Assembly: GCF_014145635.1 (NCBI RefSeq)
Contig: NZ_JACHTC010000004.1
Location: 248,001-312,000, forward strand
DNA length: 64,000 nt
From: Myroides sp. WP-1
Lineage (GTDB): Bacteria > Bacteroidota > Bacteroidia > Flavobacteriales > Flavobacteriaceae
Reading direction: 5' to 3'
The translations under genes were made by a program, and so were the position numbers. Below, piece by piece: positions 40,572 to 48,975 of the stretch (position 1 is its first letter; each line of letters opens with the position of its first letter). The notes below the pieces were generated by a model, which did not search any database, was not told the origin of the DNA, and saw only the letters and a list, made by a program, of their open reading frames with translations.

Positions 40572-41033
40572 ATGAAAAAGAAAATAATTATTGGGGCATT
40601 TATTTGCATTACTTCCTATGCTAGCGCACAAACGAAGGTAAGTAGCACGAGTATAGGGGTTAATTTGGGAGGTTTAGTATCACTAGTTTATGATGACGCT
40701 TCCGTTTTAGGGCTGAATGATAATCAATGGAAGCAGGTACGACAATATCAGAGAGATTACGAAAGTCAGTACAGTAGTTGGGTTGGCAATAATCGATACA
40801 GTGAATATGAACGCAATCGAAAAAGAGATCAACTCTACAAAGAAATCAGAATCAAAATAGGGGATATTCTAACGATTGAACAACAAGAGAAATGGAGAGA
40901 TAGCGATAAAATATATGTTTACAATCATTATCATCCTTATGATCACAAAAAAGATCATCATTACCATAAAAGCAATAAGTATAAAAATAAGCACAAGAAA
41001 AAACACAAGCACAAACACGAGCATTGTGATTAA
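40572..41033 (+). CDS. Exported protein with His/Lys-rich metal-binding tail
   Basis: Encodes 153 residues. The signal peptide (1-19) ends in SYASAQ. Residues ~45-110 form a helical region, with LNDNQWKQVRQYQRDYESQ and ILTIEQQEKWRD, resembling the LTxxQ helical motif of CpxP/Spy-type periplasmic chaperones. From ~117 on there are 15 His residues, many as HH, HKxH or HKHKH, then Cys, so the tail can bind Zn, Ni or Cu. Probable role is metal stress sensing or buffering in the periplasm. Its own terminator follows. Confidence 0.7.
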   Translation: MKKKIIIGAFICITSYASAQTKVSSTSIGVNLGGLVSLVYDDASVLGLNDNQWKQVRQYQRDYESQYSSWVGNNRYSEYERNRKRDQLYKEIRIKIGDILTIEQQEKWRDSDKIYVYNHYHPYDHKKDHHYHKSNKYKNKHKKKHKHKHEHCD

Positions 41034-41037
41034 ATAA

Positions 41038-41064
41038 AAAAGAACGCCCAAAAGGCGTTCTTTT
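41038..41064. terminator. Bidirectional terminator
   Basis: A4-GAACGCC and GGCGTTC-T4 form an 11-bp stem with loop CAAAA. It serves the His-rich protein gene on the plus strand and the DUF2480 gene ending at 41084 on the minus strand. Confidence 0.88.
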
Positions 41065-41083
41065 ACTTTTAAGTTAGTGTTAT

Positions 41084-41581
41084 CTATTTAAAAATAACTT
41101 TAGGCATTCCAATTTCACCGTACAATAAAGATTTTACGATTGGTTTTAGTTTTTTGGCAGCGGTCATGTACAAGAAAACAGGAATATCGGGATTCGCTCG
41201 AACCACTACTTTTTTGTCTTCATATGCCGTAATATCCGCATTTACTACATTGGATTCCCAAAGATCATGTAATAATTCTTCTTCGGAACAAAACTTGAAA
41301 AGCGTTGTTTCCGTGTACAATTTATCTGCGATAACCATGTGCACCCATTGCGGGATAATAGCATCTACAGAGCAATAAACAGCTACTGCTTTACCGTTAA
41401 AAGCGGTAAAATCAACTTCAGCGAGTGCAGTTCGAAATTCTTTCTCTTTTACAATCAACTCCATATAGAGTAGGGGTTTAAGGTCAAAGGCAACAATTTC
41501 AATTTCCGGTTTAAATGTTGCTAGGTCAAAAGCTATGATACCTGTTTCGTTTACTTTGTTTCGTATAGGATCTGTTTCCAT
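41084..41581 (-). CDS. DUF2480 family protein
   Basis: Encodes 165 residues. The N-terminal segment NKVNETGIIAFDLATFKPE and the middle AVDFTAF-like stretch (LAEVDFTAFNGKAVAVYCSVDAIIPQWVHMVI) are typical of DUF2480, a family common and nearly restricted to Bacteroidota. Cytoplasmic; function unknown. A minus-strand TACTTTTG box lies at 41678-41685. The gene is followed by a bidirectional hairpin terminator. Confidence 0.85.
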   Translation of the reverse strand: METDPIRNKVNETGIIAFDLATFKPEIEIVAFDLKPLLYMELIVKEKEFRTALAEVDFTAFNGKAVAVYCSVDAIIPQWVHMVIADKLYTETTLFKFCSEEELLHDLWESNVVNADITAYEDKKVVVRANPDIPVFLYMTAAKKLKPIVKSLLYGEIGMPKVIFK

Positions 41582-41884
41582 GTTTATTTATTTTATAACG
41601 AGGCTTGCTTTGTTTTCTATTGGTGAGATACAATCTTTAGATGAAAATCTCAAACGGGATAAACAACCTCTTCCAAACAAAAGTAGCGGTTATTTTTTAT
41701 AAAAGTCTTCGCTATGACCCTTCGTTTTGTTGCCGACAAGCATTTTTACACAAACCATACTGAATTGCTATCCAACCTATAAATTGTGTTATTATTAGCG
41801 TAAAATAACGATAAAATGAAAAGGCGCTGGAGTATAACTCCAGCGCCTTTTTTACAGTAAACTAAAAATCAACGGATTTAAAGT
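41582..41884. other. 303-bp intergenic region
   Basis: Holds the probable -7 box (TACTTTTG, minus strand, 41678-41685) of the DUF2480 gene and, at its right end, the terminator of the large T9SS adhesin gene. Nothing else visible. Confidence 0.4.
41819..41853. terminator. Terminator of the large T9SS cargo gene
   Basis: A perfect 15-bp stem (41819-41833 with 41837-41851) with a 3-nt loop and T-runs on both strands lies 31 bp after the stop codon. Confidence 0.9.
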
Positions 41885-44800
41885 TTAGTTTTTAATGAGT
41901 GTTACAGTGGCAACACGTCTACCATCTGCTTCTAATACAATTAAGTATGTTCCATTCGTAAGATGTCCCACAGCTAAGTTTATTTCACCTTCAGTGCCAC
42001 TTACCGCTTGTTGGTAACGTTGAATACCTAATAAATCATATACTGTAATGCGTTGAGCTTCTGTAAATTCTTCGCCTAATTGATAGCTTACGGTTGTTTG
42101 TTCGCTTGCTGGGTTAGGAGAGAGTGTAACCGAAGTTATTGCATTGGCTCTTGCGCTATTTGTTGCGTAAGGGTCCTTGAGATAAACTTCTACCATTTGT
42201 ACACAATCAGGTCCAGTGAGAATAAAGGTATCATATGATCCATCCGTAAACGAATTATTCGCAAAGAATTCTATACCTATGGTACTACTACCTGGACTTA
42301 ATGTAATACTTGTTGGGTTAAAAGTTCCGTATCCCATCAGACTACTCAGAGAGACTGTTATTGGATAATTGTATGGATTATAGGCATGTAAATAAAAATA
42401 AACATAGGTTGAAGACCACTTTAAGATTTCAAAATCTGCTTTAATTTCACAAGATTTAGGTGGACACTTTTTGTAATCTCTTGAGATAACAGGAGCATTA
42501 CTTTCATATGTACAACCTTCTTGTTCAATGATCAATTGATAGGTACCATCTCTAATGATGTGTTGTTCTGGAATTATAGGGCTACCTTCTTGAACAACGC
42601 CGTCATTAATCTCCCATTTATAATACGGGAATGGACCTAACGGACCTAAGATATAAGCTGGCTCACAAACGGTGTAACAACCAGAAGGAATAGACCACAA
42701 TAGCGTTCTATCAATATCATGAGGCGTTTGAATGTAGGCAGTAGCACTACATCCTGTAGGAGCAGTGTAGGTAACACTGTATGCCCCACCATGTGGTACG
42801 GTAATTTCTTTACCTGTCATTCCATTACTCCAATTGTACGTTCCTTCGTTAGGCCCCGATGCAGTCAGTCTTATTGTATAAGGGCTACACAAAATTACAT
42901 TGTAAGATACAGTAGGCATCTGTGCTGCAGGTTTTACTACAACAGAAACGGTTTTACTACCGATGCAATTCGGATCATTTGGCAAACGCGTTTGGAAGGT
43001 AAACGTATAGGTTCCTGGAGCAAGATTGCTGATGGTTAATACTTTATTGGTATTGCCACTTACCCAGTTTGTATAAGCTACAGGTACCTCATTTCCTATC
43101 CAACGATGTTCTACAGTTGTATTGGTTGTTTCACCTGTTAAAGAAACTGTACCACCACATACGCTTAAACTACCAGAAATTTTGGCAACTGGTGGTTTTT
43201 TCAAGATATAATTGAATGGATTAGTAGCCATTACATAGCTTTTACAACCATTTTGATCAATTAAAATAGGCCAATAACTACCACTTTGTGTAGGAGTGTA
43301 GCTTGTACCTGTTCCTACTTGTTGATTGCCGTTCATCCAAATGGCATTTTGTAAAGTAGATAGTGTAGGTACATTGATCTGACCCATTAGTCCAACTGTT
43401 ATAGGAACAGCGCTGCCTTCACAAAATGTATTGCCCCTCAGATTGTAGAAACCACCTTGAAAATCTGCTTTCGTTATTGTGATCGTAGGTCTATTTAAGA
43501 TATGCGTTTCAACAGTACAACCCAAAGGAGTAGTTATTTTTAACGAGATTCTATACGCGCCAGGTTCTGATAGTTGAATCATTGTTGTTGCTCCAGAAGC
43601 AATATAAGTTGTTATACTTGTACCTTTTGTAAATTTCCATTCATAGCGATTACTTGCATCATAATTTGTAATAGACAAAGGAATGACTTCATTTGAACAA
43701 TAAGGAGTAAATTGATTTGGTAGACCAAAGAATGCATTAGGCAGTGCTGGTAAATTGACAGATACCGTCGTAGTACAAGTTGGTTTACCAGGGGCACTAA
43801 CGGAAAGTGTATAAGTATAGGTACCCGGTGCTACGTTGTTAATTGTATAACTGTTTCCAGTTGCATTTAATGGAACGTTTGGACCGCTGTACTTGAATGT
43901 CAAGGTACTTTCATTGACATTAGCAATTAAGCTGTTGTTTAGCAAGGTCACATTGTAGGTACCATTGCCATTACAAGCAATCGAAGTTAATAATCGAGGT
44001 TCATATTGTTTACTGATACTAAATGTTCGGTATAAAATACAGGCTCCATAGTTAATTCTCGCTGTTACAACATGTGTTCCTGGTACAGTAGTATTAAATT
44101 TGGCTGTTGTTGTATTTTGTGTACTTTGAACCAGTGAAAGATGTTCACTTCCCATCCAAGTAATAGAGGTTGGAGTAGGATTACTTTGTAGTACAGCTGT
44201 AATTTGACCACAACTTGACCACGTAGCCGTTACACTTGCTGTTTGTTCACATACAATTGGATTGGATGGATCTGGAGAAGGACAGTATGCATTGACATGT
44301 ACCAATTCAGAGCGAACAACACAAGAGTTAATATCTTTAACCTCTAGATAGTAAGTTCCACCAGGATTAGGACCTGAAATCGTCAAGTTTGGTTGGGTGC
44401 TCAATACCGTAGAACTTCCATTCTTATACCATTTAAACTGAACAGAGCTTGTAGCCCCTGTTGAAAGTGTTGAGGTTAGTTGTATAGGGGGATAATTCGT
44501 TGGACATACAACATAACTTGTCGATGGAGAAATACTAATTTGTGTATTCGGAAAAACGTTTACAATTTTAGTTGCAAAGGATGTTCGGTTACAAGTAACA
44601 ACTTCCAATTTCAATACTTTAGAAGCATTTGTTGACGAATTGTTTACAAAGGGATTAGGAATCTGTAAAGAGTTAAGATTATTTGTATATGTATACGTAC
44701 CGTGAAGCACATTATCAATAAATACCTTAATCTGGGTAGATGGTAATGTCGCTGGAGTAATGCTAAATGGAATCGTTATGTAGCTTTGCGAAGGACAAAC

Positions 44801-46810
44801 ATTGCCAATAGCACCGATGGTTATCACTGGGTTTTGAAGTAATCTAATTTGGAAGGTGCGTTCTACTGCTATTCCACATTTGACTACTTTTACCTTTAAT
44901 GTACCTGTAGGAGAGGTATTAATTTCATTGAATGCCACAGTAACAGTTGCTGCATTCCCGCCATTAATAATTCCACCAAAATTACCAGAGGTCGCATCGC
45001 TAGTCAAACTCCATTCAATTAGATCTGGGGTGATGTTACCAAGATCTACAGTGAAAGTAGCCGTACTACTAGAGCAGAATTCATCCAAACCACTGTTGTT
45101 GACAATTACGGGGTTTAGCTCATACTTGTTCACTTGTAGACTCACAGGGTCAGAAGTACAAGTGATGTTGCCATAGGTTCTATTTTTAATGACTTGTACT
45201 GTCGCAGGCGAACCTGTGAATTGTACAGTAATTTCACTTTGCGTGTTGTCTCCAACGATTGTACCATTGGTTACGGTCCAGAGATAGCTAGCGTTAGGGT
45301 CTGACTCATTAACCCTATATGTATATGGGGTATTTAAACAGATGAGTCTGTCTCCTTGTATACCAGAATTGATATAGGGCTTATCTAGTATTTGAACTGT
45401 AATAGGAGCCGAATTACATCTTTCATTATCCGTTTGGATCAAATAGGTTCCTGGTCTATCAAAGTAATACGACATGGTAGAACCATAAGACGTGTGTATC
45501 ACATTGTTATAGTTTGTGATTTTCCAAGCTACATCAGTTCCATCAAGGGTATAGAATGACATATCGGCTCTTTCGCAATGGATGAGGTTGTCATCTGTGG
45601 CTATTTTAGGACGTTTTTCAACAACAAATTTAAATTTTGCTTCTCCTTCACACTTACCTTCATTAATTAATGTATTGTGATATTTTACGCTTAAGGTATA
45701 TGAACCGGGTATAGTACCGTTGACAATAATTTCGTTGCGTTGATCCGATCGCGTTAGCAAAGGGTGATTCGGATCGTCGTTAATGGCCCATACAAAATCA
45801 GTTGTTGGCCATTGCGGAAGTTTAAAACGTGCTTGTTCACCTTCGCATAAATGAGTAGGACCTTGAATCTTTGCTCTTGATAAAATTACAGGGACTTTAA
45901 CCACCGCGGGAACCTCACAATTACAAGAAGATCTGTAAAAGATATAACCAAAACCATCTCTTGGATCTACGTTATCCCAAACGATATCGACAGAAGTTCC
46001 TTGATCGGAAACAATGGTCCCACCAATAACATTCCACTTACCACCACAACCATCGTTCACACTATAGGTTACTTGACTATTTTCACAAACCACACTAGGA
46101 CATGAAATTTCGAAGGGTTTATTGTCTAAAACACGATACTTTACCTCATAGGTATCTGTACAATTACAACTATTGGTTACTGTTAACCTTACTGTATATG
46201 TGCCAGAATTTTCATAAGTATGCGTTGGCTCAAATTCACTAGACGTTGTACCATCTCCAAAATCCCAATGATATTGAACGATATCAGAACCTCCGTTGTT
46301 GTCCGAATCGTTCGTAAAGGTGACAGGAGTCGCACGACAAAGCGTGTTTTCTATTGTACCAAAAGCTTGGAATTTCGCACCTGGACGCGCAATTTTTTCA
46401 ACACAAATTTTTAGTACTTCAACAGTTCCGTCTTTGTACGTAATGGAAATAATTAGCATACCATTTCCCGCATTTCCCCATGTGATTACAGCACCCGAAT
46501 TGCTTTTGTCATTCACTTCACCACCAACAACATCCCATTCGACTAGTACAATTTCTTCGTCTCGCAAGGAGTACTTGATCTGGGTGTTTTCACAAACACG
46601 CAGGCAGACACCAGCCTGAACTTTCTCAATAAATGTGAGGTGCTTTTGCTTTTCACTTTCTTCATCACTGTACTTAATACACCCAACTTCATGATCCCAA
46701 GTCAATACAGGATTCGGACTTGTTTGTGCTTTCACCGAGAAAGACAACAAAGTAAGCAATACAACGAGCCAATAGCTCCGCATGCTGACCAAAAATCTAG
46801 TTTTTGTCAT
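41885..46810 (-). CDS. Very large secreted T9SS cargo, Ig/PKD-repeat adhesin-like
   Basis: Encodes 1641 residues. A signal peptide (1-28, ends SVKAQT) is followed by about fifteen 80-110-residue beta modules rich in Thr, Asn, Gly and Cys. One at ~150-230 is a clear PKD domain (IVQYHWDFGDGTTS...THTYENSGTYTVRL). The C-terminus is a type A T9SS sorting domain (SVTLSPNPASEQTTVSYQLG, ending TNGTYLIVLEADGRRVATVTLIKN). It should be translocated by the type IX system and anchored or released at the cell surface. A probable adhesin or surface-layer component; no enzymatic motif seen. Confidence 0.9.
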   Translation of the reverse strand: MTKTRFLVSMRSYWLVVLLTLLSFSVKAQTSPNPVLTWDHEVGCIKYSDEESEKQKHLTFIEKVQAGVCLRVCENTQIKYSLRDEEIVLVEWDVVGGEVNDKSNSGAVITWGNAGNGMLIISITYKDGTVEVLKICVEKIARPGAKFQAFGTIENTLCRATPVTFTNDSDNNGGSDIVQYHWDFGDGTTSSEFEPTHTYENSGTYTVRLTVTNSCNCTDTYEVKYRVLDNKPFEISCPSVVCENSQVTYSVNDGCGGKWNVIGGTIVSDQGTSVDIVWDNVDPRDGFGYIFYRSSCNCEVPAVVKVPVILSRAKIQGPTHLCEGEQARFKLPQWPTTDFVWAINDDPNHPLLTRSDQRNEIIVNGTIPGSYTLSVKYHNTLINEGKCEGEAKFKFVVEKRPKIATDDNLIHCERADMSFYTLDGTDVAWKITNYNNVIHTSYGSTMSYYFDRPGTYLIQTDNERCNSAPITVQILDKPYINSGIQGDRLICLNTPYTYRVNESDPNASYLWTVTNGTIVGDNTQSEITVQFTGSPATVQVIKNRTYGNITCTSDPVSLQVNKYELNPVIVNNSGLDEFCSSSTATFTVDLGNITPDLIEWSLTSDATSGNFGGIINGGNAATVTVAFNEINTSPTGTLKVKVVKCGIAVERTFQIRLLQNPVITIGAIGNVCPSQSYITIPFSITPATLPSTQIKVFIDNVLHGTYTYTNNLNSLQIPNPFVNNSSTNASKVLKLEVVTCNRTSFATKIVNVFPNTQISISPSTSYVVCPTNYPPIQLTSTLSTGATSSVQFKWYKNGSSTVLSTQPNLTISGPNPGGTYYLEVKDINSCVVRSELVHVNAYCPSPDPSNPIVCEQTASVTATWSSCGQITAVLQSNPTPTSITWMGSEHLSLVQSTQNTTTAKFNTTVPGTHVVTARINYGACILYRTFSISKQYEPRLLTSIACNGNGTYNVTLLNNSLIANVNESTLTFKYSGPNVPLNATGNSYTINNVAPGTYTYTLSVSAPGKPTCTTTVSVNLPALPNAFFGLPNQFTPYCSNEVIPLSITNYDASNRYEWKFTKGTSITTYIASGATTMIQLSEPGAYRISLKITTPLGCTVETHILNRPTITITKADFQGGFYNLRGNTFCEGSAVPITVGLMGQINVPTLSTLQNAIWMNGNQQVGTGTSYTPTQSGSYWPILIDQNGCKSYVMATNPFNYILKKPPVAKISGSLSVCGGTVSLTGETTNTTVEHRWIGNEVPVAYTNWVSGNTNKVLTISNLAPGTYTFTFQTRLPNDPNCIGSKTVSVVVKPAAQMPTVSYNVILCSPYTIRLTASGPNEGTYNWSNGMTGKEITVPHGGAYSVTYTAPTGCSATAYIQTPHDIDRTLLWSIPSGCYTVCEPAYILGPLGPFPYYKWEINDGVVQEGSPIIPEQHIIRDGTYQLIIEQEGCTYESNAPVISRDYKKCPPKSCEIKADFEILKWSSTYVYFYLHAYNPYNYPITVSLSSLMGYGTFNPTSITLSPGSSTIGIEFFANNSFTDGSYDTFILTGPDCVQMVEVYLKDPYATNSARANAITSVTLSPNPASEQTTVSYQLGEEFTEAQRITVYDLLGIQRYQQAVSGTEGEINLAVGHLTNGTYLIVLEADGRRVATVTLIKN

Positions 46811-47431
46811 AAAAAATAAATTAAGTTAATAAATGTGAATAATACAAATACGCAACACTTTTGTATGTCCGACTTCGTTTGGGTGTAAAGCGTTTTTTGT
46901 TCAGAAATTAAAACAAAAAAGAGAAAAGAAATAGCTTGGGGTGTTTTGCAGTAAACGTAGTTTGAAAAAAGCTTTTTCTCTTTATTTGTATTATAATTAA
47001 CTGAATTAAAGTGTTTTGTTGTTTTGTAAGGTATTATATTTCTCTAGTAAAAGAAAAAAAAAATTATCTAAAATCCTAATATTTTCTTAATTAAAATGAA
47101 AAATAATGTAAAATAAAAATTAAATAGAAGGTGGCTTTCTTATAAAAGTAGACAGAATGAGGTGCTTTTTTAGGATTTTTTTATTTTATGAATTAACAAA
47201 AAAAAGGTTTTTTTATAAAGAAAGTTGAGGTGTAGATTCATCGAATTCCAAAACAAAAATAGTGACTCGGTGAGATAAACTAATAACTCAGTGAGCTAAA
47301 GAGGAAAGAAATGAAATGCAGATCTTGTTGTCGAGTAAAGCATAATGTTTCCCTAACAATTCAATAACCTTAAATTCTAGGTGTAAAATCAATTATTTCA
47401 CTCCTTTACTAAACCAAACTTCTGATTTGTT
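46811..47431. other. 621-bp intergenic region between divergent large operons
   Basis: Very A/T-rich. It contains a direct repeat with 21-bp spacing at 47264-47300 (separate entry) that may control the FecR-SusCD operon. I see no structured RNA, and the promoter boxes are not obvious on either strand. Confidence 0.5.
47264..47300 (+). promoter_or_regulatory. 21-bp-phased direct repeat upstream of the SusCD operon
   Basis: GACTCGGTGAGATAAA (47264-47279) and AACTCAGTGAGCTAAA (47285-47300) match at 13 of 16 positions and are 21 bp apart, two turns of the helix. Such phasing is typical of a tandem regulator site. It lies 132 bp before the FecR-like gene. Confidence 0.45.
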
Positions 47432-48379
47432 TTGAGTGAACATGAATTAAATAAACAACGCTGTATCCTGTATCTCGCAAAAGAGTACTCGGAAGAAGAG
47501 CGAATTACCTTCGAAATTGATCTGCTTTTTGATGAAACATTAAAGCGTACCTATGATACGTATTGTTTGCTGTGGAAGTCTTATCCAACCAATCGTGAAA
47601 TCTTGCATAAAGCCAAGTGCAAAGGCAAGCAAAAAGCACGCGATGTGGTGAGGTACGGACAAATAGCCTGTACAATTTTAGTGTTGATCAGTAGTTTTAT
47701 CACCACCTATTTGTTGTTTCAGCCTGTTGAGAATCTAGCTCATGCTGAATATCGTATCTATACTAATTCGCAAGGCATTCGCAAAACGGTCACCTTAGAA
47801 GACGGTAGTGTTGTTGTTCTCAATGGACTCGCGCGTTTACAGTATACGCAAAACGATTCTACGCGTATCGCCTGGTTAGAAGGCGAAGCTTTTTTTGATG
47901 TAGTAAAAAATGTCCATCAAAAGTTTGTGGTGAAGCACGAAGACTTAGAAGTTGAGGTGGTAGGAACGCAATTTAGCGTCAATACTATAGGACAGGAAAA
48001 GAAAGTATCGCTACTCTCTGGAAAGGTATTGGCTAAACTAGGCAACGGAGAACAACTCTATCTTAAACCCAATGAACAACTCATATGGAATACGAGTTTA
48101 GGAGAAATCACTCGATTAAAAGCAAATGCAGAACAACAGATGAGTTGGCGGTATGAACGCTTAGTGTTTGACAATATTCCTTTAGCGCAAGCCTTGGTAC
48201 AAATCAATCAATTTTACGGTGTATCCTTTGTGATTCACGACCCTGTACTAGCTCAAAAACGCATTACTGGGGTATTCCATCAACAACCGCTAGAAGAATT
48301 CATAGAGGCCCTCGCTTTTATCGCTAATTGTTCTATCACCTTTACTAATACCAACTATTTAATCGAACCTTATGCCTAA
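47432..48379 (+). CDS. FecR-family anti-sigma factor, TTG start
   Basis: Encodes 315 residues. An N-terminal cytoplasmic part (1-70) binds sigma, one transmembrane helix lies at about 77-95, and a periplasmic FecR domain (VTLEDGSVVVLNGLARLQYTQ, GEAFFDVVKNVHQKFVVKHEDLEVEVVGTQFSVN) is followed by the C-terminal DUF4974-like domain (SFVIHDPVLAQKRITGVFHQQPLEEFIEALAF). The frame is closed upstream by a TGA at 47423, and no ATG precedes the family N-terminus, so TTG 47432 is the start. It is cotranscribed with and overlaps the sigma gene by 8 bp. Confidence 0.9.
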   Translation: MSEHELNKQRCILYLAKEYSEEERITFEIDLLFDETLKRTYDTYCLLWKSYPTNREILHKAKCKGKQKARDVVRYGQIACTILVLISSFITTYLLFQPVENLAHAEYRIYTNSQGIRKTVTLEDGSVVVLNGLARLQYTQNDSTRIAWLEGEAFFDVVKNVHQKFVVKHEDLEVEVVGTQFSVNTIGQEKKVSLLSGKVLAKLGNGEQLYLKPNEQLIWNTSLGEITRLKANAEQQMSWRYERLVFDNIPLAQALVQINQFYGVSFVIHDPVLAQKRITGVFHQQPLEEFIEALAFIANCSITFTNTNYLIEPYA

Positions 48380-48968
48380 TATCCTCTATCAAAAAAGCAA
48401 CCCTAAACCAGAGGAAGATCTGGTGTTGTTTCAAGAAATTGCTCAAGGAAATAGACTTGCTTTTGAACAGTTTTACGTCAAATATTACCAGTATTTATGC
48501 CGCTTTGCGCTGAGTTATGAAAAGGAAACATATCTCGTTGAAGAAAAAGTATCCGATGTTTTTTACTACATCTGGCAAAAGAGAGAAGAACTAGGTAAGA
48601 TCCAAAATCCTAAGGTCTATGTTTTTACCATGACAAAAAATATGCTGTTTCAACAGAAGAAAAGCACCCGAAGATTACGCGTTGATTTGGAATTTGAGGC
48701 TGTGGAACACAAACATTATGTCTCCGCAATTGAAGAGGATATCATCCAATCTGAACAAGAAGCTGATTTGAGACAGGCACTTCTTCAAATTATCGATAAG
48801 ATACCACCTAAATCAAGGCGCATTTTTGAAATGAGCCGTATTGATGGACTTAAATATCAGCAGATTGCAACTATTTTGGATTTATCAGTCAAGACCATCG
48901 AAAGTCATATGCATATCGCACTGAAAACGATTTCCCTTACACTAACCCAAACGAATAAAAATAAATAA
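48372..48968 (+). CDS. ECF-type RNA polymerase sigma factor
   Basis: Encodes 198 residues. Sigma2 region (LAFEQFYVKYYQYLCRFALSYEKET, with VEEKVSDVFYYIWQKREEL) and sigma4 region with HTH (ALLQIIDKIPPKSRRIFEMSRIDGLKYQQIATILDLSVKTIESHMHIALK). This is the SusCD-associated ECF group of Bacteroidota. Its ATG lies inside the last codons of the FecR gene. It should direct transcription of the adjacent SusC/SusD genes when released by the FecR protein upon ligand binding by the SusC N-terminal signalling domain. Confidence 0.95.
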   Translation: MPNILYQKSNPKPEEDLVLFQEIAQGNRLAFEQFYVKYYQYLCRFALSYEKETYLVEEKVSDVFYYIWQKREELGKIQNPKVYVFTMTKNMLFQQKKSTRRLRVDLEFEAVEHKHYVSAIEEDIIQSEQEADLRQALLQIIDKIPPKSRRIFEMSRIDGLKYQQIATILDLSVKTIESHMHIALKTISLTLTQTNKNK

Positions 48969-48975
48969 CTACACC

